Origin: Bacteroidales bacterium UBA6445
GTDB taxonomy: Bacteria; Bacteroidota; Bacteroidia; Bacteroidales; UBA932
Length of the DNA stretch: 40,956 nucleotides
NCBI GenBank assembly: GCA_002439585.1
Contig: DJOF01000022.1
Span: forward strand, 1 to 40,956
Reading direction: 5' to 3'
Below are positions 1 through 7,600 of the stretch, in pieces. The notes below the pieces were generated by a model. That model did no database searches, had not been told where the DNA came from, and saw only the letters and a list, made by a program, of their open reading frames with translations. How positions within the stretch are numbered: position 1 is the first letter of the stretch; each line of letters opens with the position of its first letter. Position numbers and translations under genes: made by a program.

Positions 1-31
1 AAGGGGATTTGAGGGGTTTGAGGTAATGTGT

Positions 32-61
32 GTTGGCATTTGCGTTGGCATTTGCGTTGGC
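32..61. repeat. 12-bp minisatellite downstream of umuC
   Basis: The unit GTTGGCATTTGC occurs at 32-43 and 44-55, with a half unit at 56-61. It lies about 70 bp past the umuC stop codon. Immediately after it (59-76) is an 18-bp string that recurs with one mismatch at 21420-21437. No gene is visible in 1-129. Confidence 0.8.
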
Positions 62-129
62 GTAGCCCAATATAGCTACCTATAGAAAACTACTAGAGAT
101 AGACTTCCACTGAGAGCTATGCGGAAACA

Positions 130-1392
130 TTAGTGAATTTCAATCAAGCTATTCCAATCAGTGGAGAAAGGACGCGAGCAGTGCTCCCGACGGATTCCTG
201 CCGCATAGTGACCAGGCTTCTGAGCTCCGAGCCTCAACAAATTGCTTCCTGCAGCATTGACCTTGTCCATTACTTCCGAGATAGAATCCTGACGGCTTCG
301 CCTCTGTCCGTCCTCATCAAACAAGGACATCTGCAGGCAGTCCGCTGAGACAATATCATGGACACAGACCCCGGCTTTCTTGTACTCATACCCAGGCTTA
401 TATATAAGGGACAATGCTTTCAGTGAAGCTGCGACTATGTCTGCAGTATTACTTGCCGGCATGGTAAGCCGTATAGCCGCACTCGGAAAGTCCTGCGGCT
501 GGTCTTCACGGAAACGGTTGGTATACAGGAAAGTCATCACACTTGCGGCGCATGTCCCTTCCTTGCGGAGTTTCTCTGCACACACTGCCGCAAAGTTCGC
601 CACACGGGAACGGAGTTCTTCCTTGTCGGATATAGTATCGGCAAAAGACCTTGATGTGCAGATAGACTGCCGGGGCTCATTTCTCTGTACAGGCACGGAA
701 CTGATACCGTTGAGTTCGCGCCAAGTACGGACTCCATTTACACCAAGCTGTCCCCGCACCCACGACTCACTGCGTTGTGCAAAGTCAAGTGCTGTTGAAA
801 GACCGGCCTGAAGCAAGCGTGGAGCGACTCTGCGTCCTATCCCCCATACATCGTCTATAGGAGTGAGACTCAAGGCCTTCAGCCTTTGTTGCTCAGTCTC
901 GATACGACATACACCGTGGTAGTTACGGTATTTCTTGGCAAAATGATTTGCCACCTTAGCAAGAGTCATTGTCTGTGCTATGCCTATGCTCACAGGAATA
1001 CCGACACATCGCCTTATCTCCAGCACAAGGGAAGAGCAAAGGGAAGAAACCTTCTCTTCTGCGATACCGTCAAGCATAAGGTAGGCCTCATCAATGGAAT
1101 AAACCTCGATATGGGGAACAGCACATGACAAAATAGACATTACCCTGTCAGAGAGATCTCCGTATAGGGTATAATTGGAAGAAAGTGCAACTATTTCCCC
1201 TCTGTCTACAAGTGGGCGTATCCGGAAAAAAGGCACTCCCATCTTAATACCAAGAGCCTTGCTTTCGTTGCTCCGCGCAACTACACAGCCGTCATTATTG
1301 GAAAGCACGACAACCGGCCTTCCTTCAAGTCCCGGTTGGAAAGCCCTTTCACATGAGACAAAGAAATTGTTGCAGTCTACAAGAGCGAACAC
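130..1392 (-). CDS. umuC: Y-family DNA polymerase V catalytic subunit UmuC
   Basis: Translesion DNA polymerase, the catalytic subunit of Pol V, which copies past damaged bases together with processed UmuD. The 420-residue length is typical. The N-terminus (MFALVDCNNFFVSCERAF) aligns directly with the family. Metal-binding acidic residues are D6, D101 and E102 (VYSIDEAYL). A QMSLF clamp-binding motif lies near the C-terminus. The start is GTG at 1392, chosen because the conserved N-terminus begins exactly there and no in-frame ATG lies just upstream. It follows purC by 110 bp on the same strand, and I saw no good TAnnTTTG promoter in that gap. Its partner umuD is about 2.5 kb upstream, unlike the usual adjacent umuDC pair. 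Identity is firm; co-expression with umuD is not shown. Confidence 0.95.
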   Translation of the reverse strand: MFALVDCNNFFVSCERAFQPGLEGRPVVVLSNNDGCVVARSNESKALGIKMGVPFFRIRPLVDRGEIVALSSNYTLYGDLSDRVMSILSCAVPHIEVYSIDEAYLMLDGIAEEKVSSLCSSLVLEIRRCVGIPVSIGIAQTMTLAKVANHFAKKYRNYHGVCRIETEQQRLKALSLTPIDDVWGIGRRVAPRLLQAGLSTALDFAQRSESWVRGQLGVNGVRTWRELNGISSVPVQRNEPRQSICTSRSFADTISDKEELRSRVANFAAVCAEKLRKEGTCAASVMTFLYTNRFREDQPQDFPSAAIRLTMPASNTADIVAASLKALSLIYKPGYEYKKAGVCVHDIVSADCLQMSLFDEDGQRRSRQDSISEVMDKVNAAGSNLLRLGAQKPGHYAAGIRREHCSRPFSTDWNSLIEIH

Positions 1393-1502
1393 GATTATAT
1401 GCTTTCAACAAGAGAACACCCACAAGTGCTTATTATACCGAAAACAACTTCCTATATGCAGAGCAGACTCGGCCAAATACTTCAGAAGACTTTGCTAAAT
1501 GC

Positions 1503-2450
1503 CTACAATAGTGAAGAGGACTTCATATATGAGAGAATATTATCCTCAATCGAAGAAAGGGTATATTCCCTTCTAGCAAACTTCTCTCCAGTTATATGCT
1601 CATAAAGTTCGATATATCTTTCCTCAATATGGGATACGACCTCAGAAGTCATCTCTGGAACTTTCTGACCCTCAAGTCCTTGGAATCCGTTAGCCATAAG
1701 CCATTCCCTTACAAATTCCTTGGAAAGCTGCCTCTGCCTCTCTCCCTTTGAAAGCCTTTCCTCATATCCGTCAGCATAATAATAGCGAGAAGAATCTGGG
1801 GTGTGAACCTCATCCATAAGATAAATCTTACCGTCTCTCTTACCAAACTCATACTTAGTATCCACAAGTATAAGTCCTCTCTCTGCAGCCATCTTCTGAC
1901 CACGGGCGAAGATTTTCTTCGTATAATCTTCAATTTTTACATAATCCTCCTCAGGTACAATTCCTTCCGAGATGATCATGTCCCTTGTAATATCCTCGTC
2001 ATGACCCTCTGAAGCCTTGGCGGACGGGGTGATAATAGGCTCTGGGAACATCTCGCCTTCTCTCATGCCTTCTGGAAGAGATACCCCGCACAATGTTCGC
2101 TTACCTTCCTTGTATTCTCTCCACGAATGACCTGCCAGACAGCCCCTTATGACCATCTCGACACGAAAAGGCTCGCATTTTAAGCCGAAAGTAACCATCG
2201 GATCCGGTACAGCAAGCTTCCAGTTGGGGACTATATCGGCTGTAGCGTCAAGGAATCTTGAAGCTATCATATTCAGGATCTGACCCTTGTACGGTATTCC
2301 CTCAGGCAATACCACATCGAAAGCAGAGATTCTGTCTGTTGCCACCATAGCGAGATAGCGGTCTCCGATATCATATACATCCCTTACTTTCCCGACATAT
2401 TTTCCTTTCATCGAAGGAAGATGGAAATCAGTCTTTACGATAGCTTTCAT
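1503..2450 (-). CDS. purC: SAICAR synthase (phosphoribosylaminoimidazole-succinocarboxamide synthase)
   Basis: Joins aspartate to CAIR using ATP to give SAICAR in de novo purine synthesis; cytoplasmic. The 315-residue protein has the family signatures GKVRDVYD (20-27), RISAFD (40-45), the substrate loop RGCLAGHSWREY (about 102-113) and EPIITPSAKASEGHDEDI (about 137-154). It starts with ATG at 2450, 31 bp after the terminator of the upstream tRNA-Leu gene. No convincing promoter fits into that gap, so it may depend on read-through or a promoter I do not recognise. No other purine gene is present in the window. Confidence 0.97.
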   Translation of the reverse strand: MKAIVKTDFHLPSMKGKYVGKVRDVYDIGDRYLAMVATDRISAFDVVLPEGIPYKGQILNMIASRFLDATADIVPNWKLAVPDPMVTFGLKCEPFRVEMVIRGCLAGHSWREYKEGKRTLCGVSLPEGMREGEMFPEPIITPSAKASEGHDEDITRDMIISEGIVPEEDYVKIEDYTKKIFARGQKMAAERGLILVDTKYEFGKRDGKIYLMDEVHTPDSSRYYYADGYEERLSKGERQRQLSKEFVREWLMANGFQGLEGQKVPEMTSEVVSHIEERYIELYEHITGEKFARREYTLSSIEDNILSYMKSSSLL

Positions 2451-2480
2451 GATATTCTAATTATTCTGTGACTTTTACAG

Positions 2481-2516
2481 AAAAACCGCCCATACAGAAA
2501 TACTGAAGGACGGTTT
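2481..2516 (-). terminator. Rho-independent terminator after tRNA-Leu
   Basis: On the minus strand the 9-bp arms AAACCGTCC and GGGCGGTTT (one G-U pair) enclose a 16-nt loop. The 3' arm runs into a T stretch. It starts 8 nt downstream of the tRNA 3' end and ends 30 bp before purC. Confidence 0.8.
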
Positions 2517-2523
2517 GGCTAAG

Positions 2524-2608
2524 TGCGCGAGATCAGACTCGAACTGACATGCCAGCAATAGGCACTACCTTCTGAGAGTAGCGCGTCTACCAATTTCGCC
2601 ACTCGCGC
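2524..2608 (-). tRNA. tRNA-Leu (anticodon CAG)
   Basis: Class II tRNA on the minus strand. The acceptor stem GCGCGAG/CTCGCGC is perfect, with discriminator A. The D-loop region reads GCGAAATTGGTAGACGC. The anticodon stem CTACT/GGTAG encloses loop CTCAGAA, giving anticodon CAG. There is a long variable arm (TGCC..GGCA) and a T-loop TTCGAGT. CCA is not encoded. It has its own promoter (2619-2649) and terminator (2481-2516). Confidence 0.95.
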
Positions 2609-2618
2609 TTGGATTTTA

Positions 2619-2649
2619 CAAATTTAAGCCTTTTTTTCGTATTTTCAAG
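2619..2649 (-). promoter_or_regulatory. Bacteroidetes-type promoter of tRNA-Leu
   Basis: On the minus strand, CTTG (2649-2646) is followed by exactly 19 bp and then TAAATTTG (2626-2619), matching the Bacteroidetes -33/-7 consensus. The -7 box ends 10 bp before the mature tRNA 5' end. Confidence 0.8.
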
Positions 2650-2807
2650 CGACTGCCACCCAAAAAAGTAAACAAAAATGACTTAGAAGTTGTTTTGATT
2701 GGCCTTATAACTCTGTACAGTGATATCGCTCCTGATAACACCGGTAATAATATGAAGATTAATGGAGCAGAAGATTGACTTCCTGGCACTAATAAGCATC
2801 GAGCAAC

Positions 2808-2859
2808 TTTCAGACTCAGTCTTAATCATCACATTTCAGACTCAGTCTCAATCATCACC
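2808..2859. repeat. Two tandem 26-bp repeats across a stop codon
   Basis: 2808-2833 and 2834-2859 differ at only two positions. Both begin TTTCAGACTCAGTCT. The second copy contains the stop codon (2848-2850) of the adjacent minus-strand gene. The rest of 2650-2807 shows no gene or structure I recognise. Confidence 0.9.
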
Positions 2860-3777
2860 TTGTTTGCCAAGAAGTGCAGACCGTCCCCATCTGTACTTCA
2901 TGCTTCCAAGGTTGACATGGATATAAGCCTCTCCTATCACAGAAGTATGATACATATCAGCAGGTTCATAGATTCTACGCTGCCAAGTTCTCCGATCAAT
3001 AGAAAACGCTATAGGGCGTCTGAGAGATTCTGCCTCAAAGCCCAAGCGTGAATAAGATTTCCCGCCTGTCCACTCAAGGTCAGCATATGTCATTATATCA
3101 TCAGGCCTTACTTCACTGACAAAGGCAGCAAGCAGCTTGCCCATTCCCCCGACTACCCTAAGAGACGATAGACTCGCATACCGTGTCCATTCGTATGAAG
3201 CAACCTGTCCGTATGGCTTCTGCCAGAGCCTTGGGGCAGAGAAACTCGAAGCGGCCACAAGACGGCCTTCCTTATCGACAAGGCCGTACCTAAACCTCGA
3301 TTCAGCGTCTCCGTATATGTGATTGTCACACATGAAGGTCGCACTTTCCACAGCATTAAGATGCACCACCTCTGTATTTCTCGCAAAGATTCTCGCTGAT
3401 AGGCCAAACTGCGCCAGCAGACGCCCTTGCATGAGGGCAGTGCGTGAACGCCAGAGATCCTCGCATACGACTACATAGCCTTTATCCATAGTCTTTAGGA
3501 CTTTGGACAACCGGTCGGACTCAAGTCTGGCTTCCTCAAGACTTCGTGCTCTCACCAGTATAGGAATGACTGCAACTGTATCAGTATATATTATCGGCAA
3601 TTCTTCCCCTTTAACCATATTGGCAGAACTGCATTCAGACAGTTCAGAGTGTATGCCGTTTCCCTTTAGGAACGAGACTACTTCCTCAACAAAATCCGTC
3701 ATCTCCGATGCAAAAGTCATTATATGCCCGCTTAATTTCCCTTCATCTTTATCACCAAGAAAGTCCCAGATTACCAC
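2848..3777 (-). CDS. Nuclease/acetyltransferase-like protein of unknown function
   Basis: Function unknown; 309 residues. From memory of phage sequences, the C-terminal half resembles a GNAT-like domain found in some phage homing-endonuclease-like proteins. Matching landmarks are NHIYG (152-156), RVVGGMGKLL (207-216), YADLEW (231-236) and GKSYSRLGFE (239-248). Upstream, VVVCEDLWRSR (102-112) followed by GRLLAQFGLSARIFARN resembles the nuclease-side motif of the same proteins. It lies between umuD and tRNA-Leu. The GTG start at 3777 has GAGG seven bases upstream; an in-frame ATG at 3720 is the alternative start. Short direct repeats flank both ends of the gene. I saw no membrane segment or signal peptide. 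The resemblance is by motif only, and an activity cannot be claimed. Confidence 0.75.
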   Translation of the reverse strand: MVIWDFLGDKDEGKLSGHIMTFASEMTDFVEEVVSFLKGNGIHSELSECSSANMVKGEELPIIYTDTVAVIPILVRARSLEEARLESDRLSKVLKTMDKGYVVVCEDLWRSRTALMQGRLLAQFGLSARIFARNTEVVHLNAVESATFMCDNHIYGDAESRFRYGLVDKEGRLVAASSFSAPRLWQKPYGQVASYEWTRYASLSSLRVVGGMGKLLAAFVSEVRPDDIMTYADLEWTGGKSYSRLGFEAESLRRPIAFSIDRRTWQRRIYEPADMYHTSVIGEAYIHVNLGSMKYRWGRSALLGKQGDD

Positions 3778-3780
3778 ATA

Positions 3781-3815
3781 TTATCCTCGAAACAGCATTT
3801 TATCCTCGAAACAGC
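3781..3815. repeat. Two 16-bp direct repeats at a gene start
   Basis: TTATCCTCGAAACAGC occurs at 3781-3796 and 3800-3815 (19-bp period), ending 3 bp upstream of the GTG start at 3777. The copy next to the gene supplies its GAGG ribosome-binding site. Confidence 0.9.
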
Positions 3816-3881
3816 CGTCTTACTCATTAGCACCCGTGTATTTTGTCCCGACGAATATATGATTTTACACACCCTGTATTC

Positions 3882-3907
3882 AAGAATGCCACAGATCTAA
3901 GAATGCC
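3882..3907. repeat. 9-bp direct repeat around the umuD stop
   Basis: AAGAATGCC occurs at 3882-3890 and 3899-3907. The umuD stop codon (3897-3899) sits at the junction. It is short and could be chance on its own. Confidence 0.5.
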
Positions 3908-4391
3908 CCGTTGTGCGGTGCACCTTCTTTATCACATATGTAACTATCCCCCAGATAGTGAAATCATTCCACTGGGTCACATGTATCGGCTTGTAGGCAG
4001 GATTTGCCGGCAGAAGCCATATCTCCGAAGGACGCGGTATCATACTGTAAGACACTCCTGGGCGTGAAGCCTCACGACACAGTCCTTCTCCAGAAGTGGG
4101 ATCTTTGTATGAAATGTATTTCAGCGTGAATTCTCCATCAATGAAGCATACTGCCATGTCTCCCTCATTGGGCGACAAAGATTTGTCTATCACGAGGATA
4201 TCACCTTCCTCAACTCCGGCATCTATCATTGAATCACCTATAACCCTACCATAAAATGTGGCAGCAGGATGCCTTACAAGCTCGGCATTGAGGTCAATGC
4301 AGCGCTCCATATAGTCCTGTGCCGGAGACGGAAAGCCGGCATGAATTCCCTCACCCGCAAGAGGTATTTTGTCCTTGTCTATTATATCCAT
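3897..4391 (-). CDS. umuD: UmuD-type SOS mutagenesis protein (S24 peptidase)
   Basis: Self-cleaving accessory subunit of DNA polymerase V; RecA-stimulated cleavage yields active UmuD'. It is 164 residues from the ATG at 4391; a GTG one codon upstream is possible. The cleavage context is A18-G19 followed by FPSPAQDY, as in E. coli UmuD. The catalytic dyad is Ser54 (GDSMI) and Lys91 (EFTLKYI). There is no N-terminal DNA-binding domain, so it is not LexA. It is longer than E. coli UmuD by a loop around residues 96-115. It lies downstream of recX across a 114-bp gap holding a -7-like box. umuC is 2.5 kb further on. Confidence 0.93.
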   Translation of the reverse strand: MDIIDKDKIPLAGEGIHAGFPSPAQDYMERCIDLNAELVRHPAATFYGRVIGDSMIDAGVEEGDILVIDKSLSPNEGDMAVCFIDGEFTLKYISYKDPTSGEGLCREASRPGVSYSMIPRPSEIWLLPANPAYKPIHVTQWNDFTIWGIVTYVIKKVHRTTGHS

Positions 4392-4424
4392 CACTTACTA
4401 TTTTGTACAATAGAGTCTGCCTTT

Positions 4425-4500
4425 GAGATATTTATCATTTCATTGCATAATGCTCAAAGATACGGACTTTATTCCGACTCATTTATCAAAGAGATATTTA
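4425..4500 (-). promoter_or_regulatory. Candidate umuD promoter with flanking direct repeats
   Basis: On the minus strand a TATCTTTG -7 box lies at 4462-4455, about 64 bp before the start. A TTTG at 4490-4487 is 24 bp upstream of it, longer than consensus spacing. The plus-strand decamer GAGATATTTA occurs at 4425-4434 and 4491-4500, one copy on each side of the -7 box. Regulatory use is inference. Confidence 0.4.
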
Positions 4501-4505
4501 CTTGA

Positions 4506-4982
4506 TTATTCCGCAGCGTCAGCCTCTGAGATACTATCTATTGCGGCAGCTGTCTCTTCATATGAATATCCCCTGCCAAGACAATAACGCAGAAGCTTCA
4601 TTCGCCACATCGGGTCGTCCTTCAGCAGCCTGTATTTGGCAGCAGCGACAGAGCGGAGTTTCTCAGTGGCCTTAGCTTCGTTTATGTCTGCCACAGCCTG
4701 TGCGACTATGTCCCGGGCAATACCTTTCCTTATCAGCATATAGGAGATTTTCACTTTTCCCCAACCGGAGAGAGACGATTTCTCCCTTGCAAAGGCGCAT
4801 GCATAGCGCAGCGGATCTATGAATTTCTCCTCGACAAGACGAGACATAAGCTTAGAAGTGGCCGCCTCATCTCCACCCAAGGCTTTCAGAGCCTTTGCTT
4901 GGATATCGGAAGGACAGCATTCCTGCCTTGCACAAAGGGCTTCAAGACGGTCACGGACTTTGTTGTACAATGCTTCATCCAT
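4506..4982 (-). CDS. recX: Regulatory protein RecX
   Basis: Modulates RecA filament growth in recombination and the SOS response. The start is the ATG at 4982, four bases after the murA stop, giving 158 residues. An upstream GTG/ATG would run into murA. The sequence is helical with the three-helix repeat pattern of the family: LMSRLVEEKFIDPLRYACAF, then WGKVKISYMLIRKGI, then a C-terminal YCLGRGYSYEE segment. It is the last gene of murB-murA-recX. recA is not in the window. Confidence 0.9.
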   Translation of the reverse strand: MDEALYNKVRDRLEALCARQECCPSDIQAKALKALGGDEAATSKLMSRLVEEKFIDPLRYACAFAREKSSLSGWGKVKISYMLIRKGIARDIVAQAVADINEAKATEKLRSVAAAKYRLLKDDPMWRMKLLRYCLGRGYSYEETAAAIDSISEADAAE

Positions 4983-4986
4983 GTCG

Positions 4987-6318
4987 TTATTGCCTTGTAA
5001 TCTTAGCCCCGAGGGCATTGAGCCTGATATCTATATCTTCGTATCCCCGGTCAATCTGCCCTACATTGCTTATAACACTTGTCCCCTTGGCTGACATCGC
5101 AGCTATAAGCAGCGCTATACCGGCACGTATATCCGGCGACAGCAGATTACCCGCCCTCAGTCTGAAACGATGGTCATGACCTATCACTACCGCGCGGTGA
5201 GGATCGCAAAGGATGATCTGAGCTCCCATATCTATAAGACGATCCACGAAGAAAAGCCTGCTCTCGAACATCTTCTGATGTATGAGCACGCTGCCTTTGC
5301 ACTGGGTCGCCACTACAAGCATAACACTCAGAAGATCAGGTGTAAGTCCCGGCCACGGAGCATCGGATATTGTCATTATAGATCCGTCCATGAACGAATC
5401 TATCGTATAACTTTCCTGCTCGGGTATGAAAATATCATCTCCTCTCTGCTCCAAATGCACTCCAAGACGACGGAAGCTCTCAGGTATGATCCCGAGGTCG
5501 CGCCAAGACACATCCTTGATAGTAATGGAGCTACGGTTAAGAGCTGCCATACCTATGAAACTCCCCACTTCTATCATGTCTGGAAGCACCTTATGTACAG
5601 TACCGTGAAGATGTTCCACGCCCTCTATCGTAAGTAAGTTGGACCCTATACCGTCTATCTTTGCTCCCATTGCCACAAGCATCTTGGAGAGCTGTTGTAT
5701 ATACGGCTCACAGGCTGCATTGTATATTGTAGTACGCCCTTTTGCAAGCACCGAGGCCATGAGAATATTGGCAGTACCCGTAACGGAAGCCTCGTCAAGC
5801 AGCATGTATCCGCCTCTAAGACGACGCGTATGACCGTCCGCACAGAGAGGGGCCGTAAGCGAGAAGGCTTTACGAACCTCGTCATATTCGTGAGCAGCCC
5901 CAAGCTCCACCATTCCAAGGATATGAGTATCAACGCGTCTCCTTCCTATGCGGTCACCACCCGGCTTCGGAAACCAGGCATGGCCAAAGCGCGTCAGAAG
6001 AGGCCCTACGACCATCACAGATCCCCTGAGTGTAGCGCATTTCTTTACGAAATCCTCGCTCTCAATATATGATGTATCGATATTGTCCGCTTGGAAGGAA
6101 TATTTGCCCTTATCTATGCGGCTGACCCTGACCCCCATTCCTTCAAGCATGAGGATGAGATTCTTGACGTCCAGGATCTCGGGGACATTGTCTATGACTA
6201 CTTCCTCGTCTGTAAGCAGCACAGCACTGATCACTTCCAAGGCCTCGTTCTTGGCTCCCTGCGGCCTTATGACACCGCTAAGTCTATGTCCACCTTCTAC
6301 TATAAACGAATTCTCCAT
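4987..6318 (-). CDS. murA: UDP-N-acetylglucosamine 1-carboxyvinyltransferase
   Basis: First committed step of peptidoglycan synthesis: transfers enolpyruvate from PEP to UDP-GlcNAc. It is 443 residues against about 420 usual. The PEP-site motif GAKNEALEVISA lies at 21-32. At the position of catalytic Cys115 (E. coli) this protein has Asp122 in the context KPGGDRIGRRRVDTH. In other bacteria, Cys-to-Asp at this site keeps activity but prevents fosfomycin alkylation. The gene starts 7 bp after the murB stop and is followed 4 bp later by recX, so it belongs to one operon. Start and identity are firm. Confidence 0.97.
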   Translation of the reverse strand: MENSFIVEGGHRLSGVIRPQGAKNEALEVISAVLLTDEEVVIDNVPEILDVKNLILMLEGMGVRVSRIDKGKYSFQADNIDTSYIESEDFVKKCATLRGSVMVVGPLLTRFGHAWFPKPGGDRIGRRRVDTHILGMVELGAAHEYDEVRKAFSLTAPLCADGHTRRLRGGYMLLDEASVTGTANILMASVLAKGRTTIYNAACEPYIQQLSKMLVAMGAKIDGIGSNLLTIEGVEHLHGTVHKVLPDMIEVGSFIGMAALNRSSITIKDVSWRDLGIIPESFRRLGVHLEQRGDDIFIPEQESYTIDSFMDGSIMTISDAPWPGLTPDLLSVMLVVATQCKGSVLIHQKMFESRLFFVDRLIDMGAQIILCDPHRAVVIGHDHRFRLRAGNLLSPDIRAGIALLIAAMSAKGTSVISNVGQIDRGYEDIDIRLNALGAKITRQ

Positions 6319-6325
6319 GTTGTTT

Positions 6326-7396
6326 CTATATTATTTCCACCTCTGGTTGTAGGGTAATTCCGAATTTGTCTCTTACCGAATATATTATCTTGTCTTTCAG
6401 TCTGATGACTTCATCAGGTGTGGCCTTTCCTGTAGCATTAACCAATACCAGAGGCTGCTTTGCATATACTCCAGCATTGCCAATGACGCGGCCCTTCCAT
6501 CCGCATTTCTCTATTAGCCATGCTGCAGGTATCTTGACACTGTCTCCCATCTTGTAATGAGGGACTTCGCCAAAGCTTTCCGATGCAGCCACCTCACAAA
6601 CTCTGTCAAATTCTTTTTCCGATACTATCGGATTCTTGAAGAAGCTTCCCGCACTTCCAATCTCAGTGACCTCAGGCAATTTCTCTATGCGTATCTGTGT
6701 CACAACATCCCGTATCTGGCCTGGAGTAAGGGATGCCTCATCAATATCACTTCCGAATTTATCTGCAATTGCTTCACGGACATGGCCATAATCAAGCTTA
6801 GGAGAGGAACACCGTGTCAAGGAAATGACAACATTAGTGACTATATACCTTGATTTTGCCGGCTCGTGCTTGAACATCGAGTCCCTGTATCCGTATGCGC
6901 ACTCTTCATTGGTGAAATGAACAAATTCCTCTTCCTCAATATCGTAGCAATATACCTGACGTATAACATCGGACACTTCGACTCCGTATGCACCTATATT
7001 CTGCACAACTGCAGAGCCTGTATCTCCTGGTATATGGGAAAGATTTTCTATCCCCCACAACCCGTTACTAGCGGCCCAGGCACAGAGTCTGTCAAATGCC
7101 ACACCTGCGCCTACCGACACGATGACAGCGTCTTTGTCTTCTGTTCTGTAGAGAGGATCATCCACGGGTAGTTTATATATAAAATCAATAGCGGAATGCA
7201 TTATTGTCCCAGGGAAGTCCCTTGAAAACAGCATGTTGCTCCCCGCTCCCATCTGCAGAATAGGCTTGGGCAGAGCATCAAAGTCGATATCAACGAGATC
7301 TGCAACAGAGTCATATTCCAAGAGAAACCGACATCTCACCCGCATCCTGAACGTATTCAGCCGCGTAATGTCCTTGTCCGTATATTTAGTTATCAT
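6326..7396 (-). CDS. murB: UDP-N-acetylenolpyruvoylglucosamine reductase
   Basis: FAD- and NADPH-dependent reductase that completes UDP-MurNAc synthesis, directly after MurA in the pathway. In the 356-residue protein the FAD-binding segment GAGSNMLF lies at 50-57 and IPGDTGSAVVQNIGAYG at 122-138. YGYRDSMFK (168-176) and catalytic Ser251 in GSAGSFFKNP place it in the type I MurB group, like E. coli. It is the first gene of murB-murA-recX. The promoter's -7 box ends only 4 bp before the ATG at 7396. Confidence 0.97.
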   Translation of the reverse strand: MITKYTDKDITRLNTFRMRVRCRFLLEYDSVADLVDIDFDALPKPILQMGAGSNMLFSRDFPGTIMHSAIDFIYKLPVDDPLYRTEDKDAVIVSVGAGVAFDRLCAWAASNGLWGIENLSHIPGDTGSAVVQNIGAYGVEVSDVIRQVYCYDIEEEEFVHFTNEECAYGYRDSMFKHEPAKSRYIVTNVVISLTRCSSPKLDYGHVREAIADKFGSDIDEASLTPGQIRDVVTQIRIEKLPEVTEIGSAGSFFKNPIVSEKEFDRVCEVAASESFGEVPHYKMGDSVKIPAAWLIEKCGWKGRVIGNAGVYAKQPLVLVNATGKATPDEVIRLKDKIIYSVRDKFGITLQPEVEII

Positions 7397-7400
7397 ATAA

Positions 7401-7431
7401 CAAAGATAGAATCAATGCCGTTTCTTTCAAA
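7401..7431 (-). promoter_or_regulatory. Consensus promoter of the murB operon
   Basis: On the minus strand, TTTG (7431-7428), 19 bp, then TATCTTTG (7408-7401): an exact match to the Bacteroidetes vegetative promoter. The ATG begins at 7396, so the transcript should be leaderless or nearly so. Confidence 0.85.
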
Positions 7432-7442
7432 ATGATATTAAA

Positions 7443-7463
7443 GAAGTGCACTCGCAGCACTTC
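7443..7463. repeat. 7-bp inverted repeat upstream of the murB promoter
   Basis: GAAGTGC (7443-7449) and GCACTTC (7457-7463) are perfect arms around a 7-nt spacer. They lie 12 bp upstream of the murB -33 box. It could be an operator or a hairpin; there is no T-tract to support a terminator. Confidence 0.5.
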
Positions 7464-7577
7464 ACAGACTGGCTCAAAAAGATGGAGACATGCACGCATA
7501 ACGAATACCGCAACGGATGATATGATTAATTGCAGGCCGATATAAATTCAGTATTTTCCATTTATCAGTTATTTTTT

Positions 7578-7585
7578 TACCTTTG
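7578..7585 (+). promoter_or_regulatory. Candidate -7 box for galM and porin
   Basis: TACCTTTG matches TAnnTTTG. The tetramer 19 bp upstream (7555-7558) is TTTC rather than TTTG. It lies 105 bp before galM, with the inverted-repeat element at 7601-7668 between box and gene. Confidence 0.5.
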
Positions 7586-7600
7586 TCATGTTTAGGTAAA

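Noticed and set aside
3897..4391. LexA repressor
   Set aside because: It has the S24 dyad but no N-terminal helix-turn-helix, and its N-terminus matches UmuD.
4403..4410. TTGTACAA palindrome 12 bp before umuD as a LexA box
   Set aside because: The same octamer occurs inside recX (4963-4970), before pepD (19327-19334) and inside the glycosyltransferase gene, so it is too common to be specific.
7443..7463. Rho-independent terminator
   Set aside because: The stem is perfect but has no T-tract on either strand and no gene ends just before it.
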